Shown here piece after piece: positions 17,942-26,311 of a DNA stretch of 64,000 nt (the stretch's first letter is position 1; each line of letters begins with the position of its first letter). A program made the translations under genes and the position numbers. Source of the stretch: Nonomuraea sediminis (GTDB lineage: Bacteria; Actinomycetota; Actinomycetes; Streptosporangiales; Streptosporangiaceae); NCBI RefSeq assembly GCF_018531495.1, contig NZ_JAHDTI010000009.1, positions 1 through 64,000 on the forward strand, written 5' to 3'. The notes beneath the pieces were generated by a model. That model saw nothing but the letters and a program-made list of their open reading frames with translations, was not told where the DNA came from and did not search any database.

Positions 17942-19438
17942 ATGGCTCGTTGCCTGGTGACGGGAGCCTCGGGGTACATCGGCGGGCGGCTCGTGCCCGA
18001 GCTGCTCGCGGGCGGCCACGAGGTGCGCTGCATGGCCCGCTCGGCGGGACGGCTGCGCGACCTGCCGTGGGCGCCGCGCGTGGAGATCGTGGAGGCCGAC
18101 GCGCGCGACCCGGAGGCCACCCGTGCCGCGCTCGAGGGTGTCGAGGTCGCCTACTACCTGATCCACACCATGGGCCAGGGCGGCGACTTCGCCAGGGCTG
18201 ACCGCGCCGCGGCCCGGACGTTCGCGCGGGCCGCCGAGGCGGCGGGCGTCCGGCGCATCGTCTACCTCGGCGGCCTGACCTTCGGCGCCGCCAGGTCGCC
18301 GCACATGCGGTCGCGGGCGGAGGTCGCGGAGATCTTCCTGGACTGCCCGGTGCCCGCGGTGGTGCTGCGCGCCGCGGTGATCATCGGCTCGGGGTCGGCC
18401 TCCTTCGAGATGTTGCGCCACCTGACCGAGCGGCTGCCGGTCATGACCACGCCCACCTGGGTGCGCAGCCTGACGCAGCCCATCGCCGTCCGCGACGTGC
18501 TGCGCCACCTCCTGGCGTGGGCGGGCCTGCCGCAGGAGGTGAACAGGAGTTTCGACATCGGCGGCCCCGACGTGCTGACCTACGCCGACATGATGCGCGG
18601 CTACGCGGCGGTCGCCGGGCTGCCGCCGCGGCTGATCATCCCGGTCCCGCTGCTGAGCCCGTGGCTGTCGAGCCACTGGGTGGGCCTGGTCACGCCGGTG
18701 CCCGCGGGCATCGCGCGGCCGCTGGTGGAGTCGCTGCGCGGGCAGGCCATCTGCGGGGAGCACGACATCACGGCGTACGTGCCCGATCCGCCCGGCGGCC
18801 TGATCGGCTTCCGCCGGGCCGTCTCCCTCGCGCTGCAGAAGATCAAGGAGGCCGACGTGGCCACCCGCTGGTCCTCGGCCTCGACGCCGGGAGCGCCCAG
18901 CGACCCGCTGCCGACGGATCCCGACTGGGCGGGCGGCAGCCTGTACGCCGACGAGCGCGAGCTGCGGGTCGGCGCCCGCCCGGAGGCCGTGTGGAGGGTG
19001 ATCGAGGGTATCGGCGGCGACAACGGCTGGTACTCGCTGCCGATCGCCTGGCGGCTGCGCGGGATGCTGGACAGGCTCATGGGTGGCGTGGGGCTGCGCA
19101 GGGGCCGCCGCGACCCGCACCGGCTGCGGGTGGGCGACGTGATCGACTTCTGGCGGGTCGAGGAGATCGAGCCGGGCCGCCTGCTGCGCCTGCGCGCCGA
19201 GATGCGGCTGCCCGGCCTGGCCTGGCTGGAGCTCGGCGTGACCGAGGAGGACGGCACGGCCGTCTACCGCCAGCGGGCCCTGTTCCATCCGCGCGGGCTG
19301 CTCGGGCACCTGTACTGGTGGATGATCTGGCCGCTCCACGGGTGGATCTTCGGCCGGATGCCGGGCAACATCGCCGCGGCGGTGATCTCCCCTGCCTTGG
19401 TTGCCTCCCGTCGCCGCTCCGCGTTGAATAGGTTTTGA
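17942..19438 (+). CDS. NAD(P)-binding SDR-like protein with C-terminal DUF2867
   Basis: 498 residues from ATG 17942 (MARCLVTGASGYIGGRLV). N-terminal Rossmann domain of the atypical SDR (NmrA/YcfI-like) type, with GASGYIGG as the nucleotide-binding loop, EVAYYLIHTMGQG and GVRRIVYLGGL. From about residue 335 a DUF2867 domain follows: YADERELRVGARPEAVWRVI, GDNGWYSLPIAWRLRG and RLRAEMRLPGLAWLELGV. C-terminal part includes HLYWWMIWPLHGWIFGRMP, probably membrane-associated. Exact reaction unknown. Homologues commonly sit with phr, litR and sigma genes in light-inducible clusters (family knowledge). It carries the same promoter-like motif as phr and litR. It ends within four bases of a possible TTG start of the sigma factor gene, so the genes downstream are probably in one operon. 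Confidence 0.85.
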   Translation: MARCLVTGASGYIGGRLVPELLAGGHEVRCMARSAGRLRDLPWAPRVEIVEADARDPEATRAALEGVEVAYYLIHTMGQGGDFARADRAAARTFARAAEAAGVRRIVYLGGLTFGAARSPHMRSRAEVAEIFLDCPVPAVVLRAAVIIGSGSASFEMLRHLTERLPVMTTPTWVRSLTQPIAVRDVLRHLLAWAGLPQEVNRSFDIGGPDVLTYADMMRGYAAVAGLPPRLIIPVPLLSPWLSSHWVGLVTPVPAGIARPLVESLRGQAICGEHDITAYVPDPPGGLIGFRRAVSLALQKIKEADVATRWSSASTPGAPSDPLPTDPDWAGGSLYADERELRVGARPEAVWRVIEGIGGDNGWYSLPIAWRLRGMLDRLMGGVGLRRGRRDPHRLRVGDVIDFWRVEEIEPGRLLRLRAEMRLPGLAWLELGVTEEDGTAVYRQRALFHPRGLLGHLYWWMIWPLHGWIFGRMPGNIAAAVISPALVASRRRSALNRF

Positions 19439-19467
19439 ATAACTTATCTACGCCGAGGACGGCTGGC

Positions 19468-19944
19468 ATGGACGCACTGGAGGCGTGCTTCGAGACGCAC
19501 GCGCCGCTCATCCGGTCCTACGTGCGCAGGCTGGTGCCCGCGCAGGACGTGGACGACGTCACGCAGGTGGTGTTCGCGGAGGTCTGGCGATCGCGGGAAC
19601 GCTACGAGCCAGGACGCAGCCTCGAGGCGTGGCTGCTCGGCATCGCGCGCAAGCGCGCCATCGACCACCTGCGCCGCGCGCGCCCGGTCCTGCCCCTGGA
19701 GGCGGCCGGCGAGCCGGTCGGCGCCGACGGCCGCCGCGACAGCGACCGGATCGCCGACCGCGACCTGGTCCGCCGCGCCCTGGCCGCCCTGCCCGACGCG
19801 CAGCGCCAGGCCATCCAGCTGGCCTACTACGGCGAGCTGAGCCAGCGGGAGATCGCCGAACGCCTGCGCGTGCCGCTGGGCACCGTCAAGGCCCGCACCT
19901 CTCGCGGGCTGTGCCTCCTGGCCGCCATGCTGGAGGCGGCATGA
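19468..19944 (+). CDS. ECF RNA polymerase sigma factor (LitS-like)
   Basis: 158 residues from ATG 19468, which has GAGGACGG seven bases upstream; a TTG at 19435 overlapping the SDR stop is an alternative (169 residues). Region 2: LIRSYVRRLVPAQDVDDVTQ (2.1-2.2), VFAEVWRSRERYEPGRSLEA and WLLGIARKRAIDHLRR (2.3-2.4). Region 4: ALAALPDAQRQAIQLAYYGE, then LSQREIAERLRVPLGTVKAR (helix-turn-helix). No anti-sigma gene follows. In Streptomyces a light-dependent sigma factor (LitS) is made when LitR is inactivated and then transcribes photoprotection genes (established). By position in the phr-litR-SDR cluster this is its functional counterpart, and it may read the GCAACC-N16/17-CGAA motif. Overlaps the next gene by four bases (ATGA). 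Confidence 0.85.
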   Translation: MDALEACFETHAPLIRSYVRRLVPAQDVDDVTQVVFAEVWRSRERYEPGRSLEAWLLGIARKRAIDHLRRARPVLPLEAAGEPVGADGRRDSDRIADRDLVRRALAALPDAQRQAIQLAYYGELSQREIAERLRVPLGTVKARTSRGLCLLAAMLEAA

Positions 19945-20879
19945 CCGCCAGACCCCGGCTGGGCGTCTCCAGTTGCCTGCTCGGCGAGCCCGTCAGGCAC
20001 AACGGCGGCCACAGCCGCAGCCGCTTCCTCACCGACGTGCTCGGCCCGCACGTGGACTGGGTGCCCTGCTGCCCCGAGATCGCCGCGGGGCTCGGCGCGC
20101 CCCGCGAGACGCTCAGGCTGGAGGCGGCACCGGACGCCGACGGGACTCGGCTGATGACCCGGACCAGCCGCCGCGACCTCACCGGCGACATGAGGGAGCT
20201 GGCCGTACGGCATGGCGCCACGCTGGACGTGGACGGCTACGTCTTCAAGTCCAAGAGCCCCAGCTGCGGCCTGCACGGCATCCCCGTCCATCCGCCCGGC
20301 GGCCCGCCGCTGCACCGCCGCAACCGGGGCATGTTCGCCGCCGCGATACTCCAGGCCCACCCGCTGCTGCCCGTGGAGGACGACGGCCGCCTCAACGACG
20401 CGCTGCTGCGCGAGAGCTTCATCGAACGGATCTTCGCCCACGCCCGGCTGCGCGAGCTGCTGTCAGGACCGTGGCGGCCCCGCGACCTGGTCGCCTTCCA
20501 CGCCCGGCACAAGATGCAGCTGCTCTCCCACGATCCGGCCCGCTACCGGCAGGCGGGCCGGATCGTGTCGGAGGCCGGCGTCCTGCCCCGCGAGGAGCTG
20601 GCGCGCGCCTACGCGGCGCTGTTCCGCGAGGCGTTCGCCGCCAAGGCCTCCACGGGCCGCAACGTCGACGTCCTGCTGCACTGCATGGGCATGCTCGGCC
20701 TCGACGTCGCGCACCGCGACGACCTGCTGCACGTCATCGACGCCTACCGGGCGGGACTGGTGCCGCTGAGCGTCCCCACGGCCCTGGTGCGCCACCACGC
20801 CACCGGCTGGATCGCCGGCCAGACCTACCTCGCGCCCTACCCGGACGACCTGCGGCTGCGCCACCACCTGGCGGCCTGA
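19941..20879 (+). CDS. DUF523-DUF1722 fusion protein (YbbK/YbgA-like)
   Basis: 312 residues; ATG 19941 overlaps the sigma factor stop. The N-terminal DUF523 part (about 1-145) has conserved Cys residues: LGVSSCLLGEPVRHNGGH, WVPCCPEIAAGL, GYVFKSKSPSCGLHGI. These may bind metal or sulfur. The C-terminal DUF1722 part (about 165-305) has LVAFHARHKMQLLSHDP, YRQAG and HCMGMLG. The biochemical role is not established. The fusion is typical of bacterial light- or UV-responsive loci, next to photolyases (family knowledge), and it fits this operon. It is the last gene of the SDR-sigma-DUF523/1722 run; the convergent glycosylase gene ends three bases away. Confidence 0.88.
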   Translation: MTARPRLGVSSCLLGEPVRHNGGHSRSRFLTDVLGPHVDWVPCCPEIAAGLGAPRETLRLEAAPDADGTRLMTRTSRRDLTGDMRELAVRHGATLDVDGYVFKSKSPSCGLHGIPVHPPGGPPLHRRNRGMFAAAILQAHPLLPVEDDGRLNDALLRESFIERIFAHARLRELLSGPWRPRDLVAFHARHKMQLLSHDPARYRQAGRIVSEAGVLPREELARAYAALFREAFAAKASTGRNVDVLLHCMGMLGLDVAHRDDLLHVIDAYRAGLVPLSVPTALVRHHATGWIAGQTYLAPYPDDLRLRHHLAA

Positions 20880-20882
20880 CCG

Positions 20883-21761
20883 CTAGTCGTCGAGGGTGCC
20901 GTAGGTGCCGGCGCGGAAGAGGAAGGACGCCCAGGAGCGGTAGGGGCGCCAGGAGTCGGCCAGCCTGCGGTAGGCCGCGGAGGGAGAGTCGGGCGGCAGG
21001 CCGTACTGCTCGCGCAGGATCGCGAAGAGCCGGGGCTCGTCCCCTGGGAAGGCGTCGGGAGCGCCCGCACCGCGGATCAGGATGAGGCCCGCGGAGAACG
21101 GTCCCACGCCGGGCAGCGCGCGGAGCTCGGCCAGGGCCTCCACCGGGTCCAGCGAACGCAGGTGCTCGGTGGTGAGGGTGCCGTCGAGGGCGGCGCGGGC
21201 CAGGGCGCGGATCCACTCCTCCTTCTGCGCGGGGAGGCCGAAGCCGTCGGCGTCCGCGAGCGCGACGGGCGGAGGGAAGGCCGTGAACACCTGGTCGTCC
21301 ACGGTGATCCTGGCGCCGTACCTGTCGGCGATGCGCTGCTTGATGCGGGAGGCGATGAGCATCGAGGAGCGCTGCACGATGACCGCCCAGCAGGCCGCCT
21401 CCCACGGGCTCCAGAAGCACACCGGCCGCAGCCCCGGACTGCGCCGCTGCAGGTCGCCGAGGACCGGGTCGGCCTCGCCGAGCTTGGCGAAGCCGGTGCC
21501 GTCCACGTCCATCGACAGGATGCGCGCCACCTCGGCCCTGATCCCCGGCCCCGCGGGTCGCGTCGTGGTGACCGCCACGCCGCCCGGCGCGCCCGTCACA
21601 GTGACGCCGATCGGCCGCCAGTCCGTCTCGGCGCAGTACGCGAAGCGCAGCGCCCGCCCGTCGGAGTGGGACAGCCCGCCGGTGGCCGGCCAGTCCTCGA
21701 CGAAGCGCAGCGCGGCCGCGAAGTCGTAGGGCCCCTCGGCGGTCAGCGTGAATCCGGTCAC
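20883..21761 (-). CDS. DNA-3-methyladenine glycosylase II-like (AlkA/OGG superfamily)
   Basis: 292 residues. The helix-hairpin-helix and Gly/Pro loop with catalytic Asp is visible: ALAELRALPGVGPFSAGLIL, then GAPDAFPGDEPR (Asp in PGDE). N-terminal beta-domain about 1-100 (FTLTAEGPYDFAAAL); SPWEAACWAVIVQRSS begins the helical domain. AlkA-type enzymes flip out and excise alkylated bases such as 3-methyladenine. The gene begins 21 bases from the left hairpin of an IS200/IS605-like element, so the insertion may have separated it from its native promoter. It faces the light-response operon; a shared DNA-repair theme with photolyase is suggestive but not shown. Confidence 0.85.
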   Translation of the reverse strand: MTGFTLTAEGPYDFAAALRFVEDWPATGGLSHSDGRALRFAYCAETDWRPIGVTVTGAPGGVAVTTTRPAGPGIRAEVARILSMDVDGTGFAKLGEADPVLGDLQRRSPGLRPVCFWSPWEAACWAVIVQRSSMLIASRIKQRIADRYGARITVDDQVFTAFPPPVALADADGFGLPAQKEEWIRALARAALDGTLTTEHLRSLDPVEALAELRALPGVGPFSAGLILIRGAGAPDAFPGDEPRLFAILREQYGLPPDSPSAAYRRLADSWRPYRSWASFLFRAGTYGTLDD

Positions 21762-21782
21762 CAGGCGCCTACAGGCTGGAGG

Positions 21783-22238
21783 CCCCGTCCTTCAGGGCGG
21801 GGAGGAAAGCCGGAACGGTCGGACATGGTGGTCTCCGGGTTTTGTCGGTGTTGATCGCTAGATTGATCGGCGTGTCCCGCTACCGGCTCCAGCCGACACC
21901 TGCCCAAGAGCAGGCGCTGGCCGAGCATTGCGTAGCGGCTGGAGCACAAAGCACCCGGCCGTGTCGTCAAGGTCACCCCTGCGTACACGAGTCAGCGTTG
22001 CTCGGCGTGCGGGAGCGTGGACGGAAAGTCGCGCGAGAGCCAAGCCGACTTCCGCTGCCGATCCTGCGGATACGCCTGCAACGCCGACGTGAACGCGGCC
22101 AGAAACATCAAACACGCGGCAGGGCATGCCGTGTCTGCGCGGGGAGGCGAGCCGTTGGGCTGGCCTGCAAACCGTGAACCTCAACCTGTCCTCCTCTCAG
22201 CGTGAGATGGGTTGGAATCCCCCGCCTTCGGGCGGGGG
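21783..22238 (+). mobile_element. Internally deleted IS200/IS605-family element (tnpB-only type)
   Basis: The two ends carry the subterminal hairpins expected for single-strand transposing IS200/IS605 elements: left CCCCGTCC-TTCA-GGGCGGGG (21783-21802, one G-T pair) and right CCCCCGCC-TTCG-GGCGGGGG (22219-22238). Between them are only about 415 bases, holding the beginning and the end of a tnpB gene. Full elements of this type are about 1.3-1.9 kb. Without an intact tnpB or tnpA it cannot move on its own, but the ends could be mobilised by a related transposase elsewhere. The retained right end is where the guide (omega) RNA of TnpB systems is made. Confidence 0.75.
21872..22205 (+). pseudogene. 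tnpB: TnpB (IS200/IS605 OrfB) remnant, internal deletion
   Basis: From GTG 21872 the frame reads SRYRLQPTPAQEQALAEHC, the normal TnpB N-terminus. From about 21970 a different frame reads VVKVTPAYTSQRCSACGSV, the zinc-ribbon region with CRSCGYACNADVNAARNI, and ends at 22205. The third RuvC Asp (NADVNAA) and the Cys residues of the zinc ribbon are kept, but about 280-300 residues, including most of the RuvC domain, are missing and the junction is out of frame. TnpB is an RNA-guided endonuclease (ancestor of Cas12). This copy is inactive. Confidence 0.85.
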
Positions 22239-22239
22239 A

Positions 22240-22345
22240 GGATGTCAAGCACGCCATCGTAGGACCAGACCAGCAGCAACGCGGCCAGGGCGGTCATGAC
22301 GACGCCGACGCAGAATCACCCGTCGAAGCGCCGGTCACGGCTCAT
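22240..22345 (-). other. Possible remnant of a small membrane protein gene beside the IS right end
   Basis: On the minus strand ATG 22345 starts MSRDRRFDG, then a stop, then the same frame continues FCVGVVMTALAALLLVWSYDGVL up to the IS edge. A single transmembrane helix is apparent. This looks like a gene with an in-frame stop that was also cut by the element. It is short and could be chance. Confidence 0.3.
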
Positions 22346-22449
22346 GAGCAGGTCCTTCACCCCTCCACTCTCCCGGGCGGCGAAACCACGGGTCTAGCAC
22401 TGATCGGACATCCACGATTGCGGCCGCCACGCAGGGGAAGTCCTCACAA

Positions 22450-23739
22450 ATGGCACGAATCGCGATCGTCGGGAGCGGGTTCGGCGGATACGGCTGCGCC
22501 CGGCACCTGGAAAGGGCCCTCAGACCGGCCGAGGCGGAGATCGTCCTGATCACGCCGCTGGACTACTCCCTCTACACGCCCCTGCTGCCCCAGGTCGCGG
22601 CGGGCGTGGTGCAGCCACGCTCGATCGTGGCCCCGCTGCATCGCAAGCTGCACCGCACCAAGCTGCTGCCCGGCGCCGCCAGGGGCGTCGACCTGGACGC
22701 CCGCACCGTCGAGGTGACCAAGCTCTGCGGCGACCACGTCAAGGTGCCCTTCGACCTGCTGATCCTGGCTCCCGGCAGCATGACCCGCACGTTCGACGTC
22801 CCCGGCCTGAGCGAGCACGCGCACGGCCTCAAGACCCTCTCGGAGGCCGTCTACCTGCGCGACAGGGTGATGCTGCAGCTCGAACTGGCCGCCTCGACGG
22901 ACAACATGCAGGAGCGGGCCTCCCGATGCAGCTTCCTCGTGGTCGGTGGCGGCTACACCGGCTCGGAGACGGCGGGCTCGCTGCAGTTGCTGACCAGCAA
23001 GGCCATGCGGCGCTTCCCCGAGCTGCGCGGACTGCTGCGCTGGACCCTGATCGACCTGGCCGACAGGCTCCTGCCCGAGCTGGGCGACCACCTGGGCAGG
23101 GCCACCGAGCGCATCCTGCGCGAGCGCGGCGTGGACGTGCGGCTGGGCCTGACGGTCGACAAGATCTCCGCCGACTCCGCCGAGCTGAGCGACGGCACCA
23201 CGCTTCCGACCAGCACCGTCATCTGGGCGGCCGGTGTGACGCCGCGGCCGGTGGCGGCCAGTCTCGGCACCGAGACGGCCAAGGGCCGCCTGGTGGTGGG
23301 CGCCGACCTGCAGGTGCCGGGGCAGCAGGGGGTGTTCGCGCTGGGTGACGCGGCAGCCGTACCTGATCTCGCGCGCGAGCCCGGTGCGGTGTGCGGCGCG
23401 ACCGCGCAGCACGCCACCCGGCAGGCCGCGACGGTGGCGCGTAACGCGGTCGCCGCGCTGCGCGGCACGCCCTTGAGCCAGTACCGGCACCGCGACCTGG
23501 GCTTCGTCATCGATCTGGGCGGCCTGCAGGCGACCGCCGACCCGCTCGGGGTGAACCTGACCGGCCCGGTCGCGCAGCTGGTGACGCGCGGCTACCACCT
23601 GCTGACCGTCCCCTCCGGCCGCGCCAAGGCGCGCGTGTCGGGCGACTGGCTGGTCAACGCGCTCACCGGCGACGACCTGATCCGCCTCGACTTCCTCCTG
23701 GATTCCAGCGGCACCCTGGCCGAGCTCGAGCGAACCTAG
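22450..23739 (+). CDS. ndh: Type II NADH dehydrogenase (NDH-2) / FAD-dependent oxidoreductase
   Basis: 429 residues from ATG 22450. Two dinucleotide-binding folds: FAD site ARIAIVGSGFGGYGCARHLE at the N-terminus and NAD(P)H site CSFLVVGGGYTGSETAGSLQ (about 158-177). Also VIWAAGVTPRP and GVFALGDAAAVPD (second FAD motif) followed by TAQHATRQAATVARN. The C-terminal part (YHLLTVPSGRAKARVSGDW) probably contacts the membrane. Such enzymes pass electrons from NADH to quinone without pumping protons. The gene begins 211 bases after the IS200/IS605-like right hairpin, stands alone, and overlaps the convergent LuxR gene by four bases. Confidence 0.88.
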   Translation: MARIAIVGSGFGGYGCARHLERALRPAEAEIVLITPLDYSLYTPLLPQVAAGVVQPRSIVAPLHRKLHRTKLLPGAARGVDLDARTVEVTKLCGDHVKVPFDLLILAPGSMTRTFDVPGLSEHAHGLKTLSEAVYLRDRVMLQLELAASTDNMQERASRCSFLVVGGGYTGSETAGSLQLLTSKAMRRFPELRGLLRWTLIDLADRLLPELGDHLGRATERILRERGVDVRLGLTVDKISADSAELSDGTTLPTSTVIWAAGVTPRPVAASLGTETAKGRLVVGADLQVPGQQGVFALGDAAAVPDLAREPGAVCGATAQHATRQAATVARNAVAALRGTPLSQYRHRDLGFVIDLGGLQATADPLGVNLTGPVAQLVTRGYHLLTVPSGRAKARVSGDWLVNALTGDDLIRLDFLLDSSGTLAELERT

Positions 23740-26252
23740 ATCAGCCCGGTACGGCGGGCCAGCGCGGCCGCCTCGACGCGGGAGCTCACGCCCAGCTTGG
23801 CCAGGATGTTGGACACGTGCACGCCCGAGGTCCTGGCCGAGATGAACAGCCGCTCGGCGATCTGCTTGTTGCTGAGCCCCTCGGCCACCAGCGACAGCAC
23901 CTCCAGCTCGCGCGCCGACAGCGCGGGCTCGCCGGTCAGGCTGGTCCTGGTGGCGCCCGCGGCGCCGGCCACGGCCGCGCGCAGCGGCTCCGACCCCACC
24001 TGGCCGGCCAGCGCGGCGGCCTCCCTGAGCAGCTCGCGCGCCCGCGCGGGCTCCTGCTCGGCGTGCCGGACCAGGGCCTGCCCGAGCGCGTACGGCTGGC
24101 CGACCACCCGCCAGGCGGCCACCGCCTCCGCCCACGAGCCGCCGGTCTCGGCCTCGAACGTGGCCCGGTAGGCCTCCTGCACCCGCCCGATCGTGGGGAT
24201 CCCCTCGGGCGCGGCGGAGACGAGCCCGGCGCGGGCGGCCAGCGCGAGCAGCGGCCAGGAGTAGCGGCAGCTGAGCGTCAGGTCGTGGGCGGACATGACG
24301 TGGCCGACCAGCCCGGCCAGCCGCTCGCCGTCGCCCGCGGCCTCGGCCAGCCGGCACTCCAGCAGGTCGGGCTCCAGGCAGGAGTCGTAGCCGCGTGACC
24401 TGCCGCGCATGAGCGGCCTGGCCTGCCGGACGACCCCGCCGGCCTCCTCGAGCGCGCCCTGCCAGACCGCGACCGTGCCGAGCACCAGCAGCAGCCAGGC
24501 GCGGATGATCGGCGGCGGGTCCAGGGTCAGCGCGGCGGCGATGACCTCGCGCGCCTCCTGCCAGCGGCCCTGCGAGGTCAGCGGCTCGGACAGGTTGGCG
24601 GCCAGGTGGGCGCCGCGGGAGCGGGCCAGGCCCACCCGCCGGGCCTGGGCGATGCCGGTGCGGGCGGTCGCCTCGGCCCTGGCGTGCTCGCCCGCCGCCT
24701 CGAGCACGTCGGCCTCGCTGGCGTAGGCCACCAGCACGGCGTCGTCGTCGGGCGCCTCGGCCCTGGCCCTGGCGTACAGCTCGGCGGCGGTGGCCAGGTC
24801 GCCCTCCAGCGCGGTCAGCGCGGCCAGCGGGGTCAGCGACCTGGTGTCGCCCAGCGCCAGCGCCTCCTCGGCCAGCTCGCGGGCCTCGCCGTACTGGCCG
24901 ATCCAGGTCAGCGTGTTGGCCAGGGAGCCGATCAGGCGGGCCTCGCGCGGCGCGAGCCGTACGGCCTCGCGCAGGTCGTCCAGGCCCTCCTCGCCGAGCA
25001 GGTCGCGGATGGCCACGCGCAGCTCGAGCAGGTGGGCGGCGCGCAGCGGGTCGCTCACCTCGGCGAGCGCGGCGCCGGCCAGTTCCTCGGCGCGGGTGGC
25101 CTCGCCGGCGTGCAGCGCGTCGCGGGCGGCCAGTTCGAGGACCTGGGCGTGGTCCTGGCCGCTCGAGTGCTCCCACAGCTCCAGGACGCGGTCCCAGCGG
25201 CGGGCCTCCCAGGCGGCCTGGAAGGCCCTGGCCCGCTCCCCCGCGGCGTACCAGTGGTCGGCGGCCAGCTCGGGCTGGGTGCCCGACAGAAGCGCGGCGC
25301 AGCGGGCGTGCAGCCGGCGCCGCTCGCCCGGCAGCAGGTCGTCGTAGACGGCCTCGCGGATGAGCGTGTGGCGGAAGGCGTACCCGTCGCCGTCGACGAG
25401 CAGCAGCCGGGCCTTCACGACCGGCCGCAGCGCCTCGTCGAACGTCAGCTCGTCCAGGCCCGACGCCCGCAACAGCACCTCGTGCGGGATGCGCCGCCCC
25501 GCCACCGCGGCGACCCGCAGCACGCCCAGGCCTGCCTCGCCGAGCCGTTCCGCCCCGGCGAGCAGCAGCTCGCGCAGCGAGGCGGGCGTGGCCGTGCCCG
25601 CGTCGGCCAGCGCCTCCACGAACAGCGGGTTGCCCTCGCTGCGGGCCAGGATCTGGTCCACGTCGGAACGGCCGAGCAGCCGCGCCACCTCCGCGCGCCC
25701 CAGCGGCGGCACCCGCAGCACCTCCACGCCGGGCAGCCGCAGCGGCTCGCGGGAGGTGAGCACGACGAGCACGCCGGGCCGCATCAGGTTGCGCAGCAGG
25801 AACGCCAGCAGGTCGCGGCTGGCCTGGTCGGCCCAGTGCAGGTCCTCGAGCACGAGCACGACCTGCCGTCGCCCGGCCGCGCCCTCGACGAGCAGCAGCA
25901 CCTCCTCGAACAGCCGGGCCCTGCCCAGGTCGCCGCTCTCCTCGACCTCGCCCAGCTCGGGCAGGAGCCTGGCCAGGCCCCTGCTGCCGCCGCCGGGCAC
26001 GAGCCGCGCGCCGTACTCCCTGACCAGCCGCCGTAGCACGGGGACGAACACGGCGTAGGCCGTCGCGCCCGGGTCGGCGCCGCCCTCGGCGACCAGCGCG
26101 TCCGTGCGGGAGACGAACTCGCGCACCAGGCTCGACTTGCCGATCCCCGCCTCGCCGACCACCAACACGGCGGCGGGCGCGCGCAGGCTCGCGCCGGCCA
26201 GCTCGGCCAGGGCCGCCAGCTCAGCCTCTCGTCCGACGAACACGTCACTCAT
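23736..26252 (-). CDS. Large LuxR-family (LAL/MalT-type) ATP-binding transcriptional regulator
   Basis: 838 residues from ATG 26252 (MSDVFVGREAELAALAEL); ATG 26273 would add seven residues. N-terminal AAA domain: Walker A VGEAGIGKSSLVREFV (about 33-48), Walker B VLVLEDLHWADQ (about 127-138). The central 550 residues are helical, Ala/Leu/Arg-rich, TPR-like. The C-terminal LuxR helix-turn-helix reads LSARELEVLSLVAEGLSNKQ, then IAERLFISARTSGVHVSNIL. LAL proteins often activate nearby secondary metabolism or transport genes in actinomycetes; here the divergent MFS gene 59 bases away is the obvious candidate target. The activating ligand is unknown. Overlaps ndh by four bases at the 3' end. Confidence 0.9.
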   Translation of the reverse strand: MSDVFVGREAELAALAELAGASLRAPAAVLVVGEAGIGKSSLVREFVSRTDALVAEGGADPGATAYAVFVPVLRRLVREYGARLVPGGGSRGLARLLPELGEVEESGDLGRARLFEEVLLLVEGAAGRRQVVLVLEDLHWADQASRDLLAFLLRNLMRPGVLVVLTSREPLRLPGVEVLRVPPLGRAEVARLLGRSDVDQILARSEGNPLFVEALADAGTATPASLRELLLAGAERLGEAGLGVLRVAAVAGRRIPHEVLLRASGLDELTFDEALRPVVKARLLLVDGDGYAFRHTLIREAVYDDLLPGERRRLHARCAALLSGTQPELAADHWYAAGERARAFQAAWEARRWDRVLELWEHSSGQDHAQVLELAARDALHAGEATRAEELAGAALAEVSDPLRAAHLLELRVAIRDLLGEEGLDDLREAVRLAPREARLIGSLANTLTWIGQYGEARELAEEALALGDTRSLTPLAALTALEGDLATAAELYARARAEAPDDDAVLVAYASEADVLEAAGEHARAEATARTGIAQARRVGLARSRGAHLAANLSEPLTSQGRWQEAREVIAAALTLDPPPIIRAWLLLVLGTVAVWQGALEEAGGVVRQARPLMRGRSRGYDSCLEPDLLECRLAEAAGDGERLAGLVGHVMSAHDLTLSCRYSWPLLALAARAGLVSAAPEGIPTIGRVQEAYRATFEAETGGSWAEAVAAWRVVGQPYALGQALVRHAEQEPARARELLREAAALAGQVGSEPLRAAVAGAAGATRTSLTGEPALSARELEVLSLVAEGLSNKQIAERLFISARTSGVHVSNILAKLGVSSRVEAAALARRTGLI

Positions 26253-26311
26253 TATGAAGAGGCGGCTAAGCATGATGCCCGATGTGCCCGAGTCGTCGGC
26301 TTGGGAGCGTG

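Noticed and set aside
22444..25176. Very long minus-strand open frame across ndh and the LuxR gene
   Set aside because: It reads antisense or out of frame to two well-supported genes and encodes Arg/Gly/Ala-rich nonsense.
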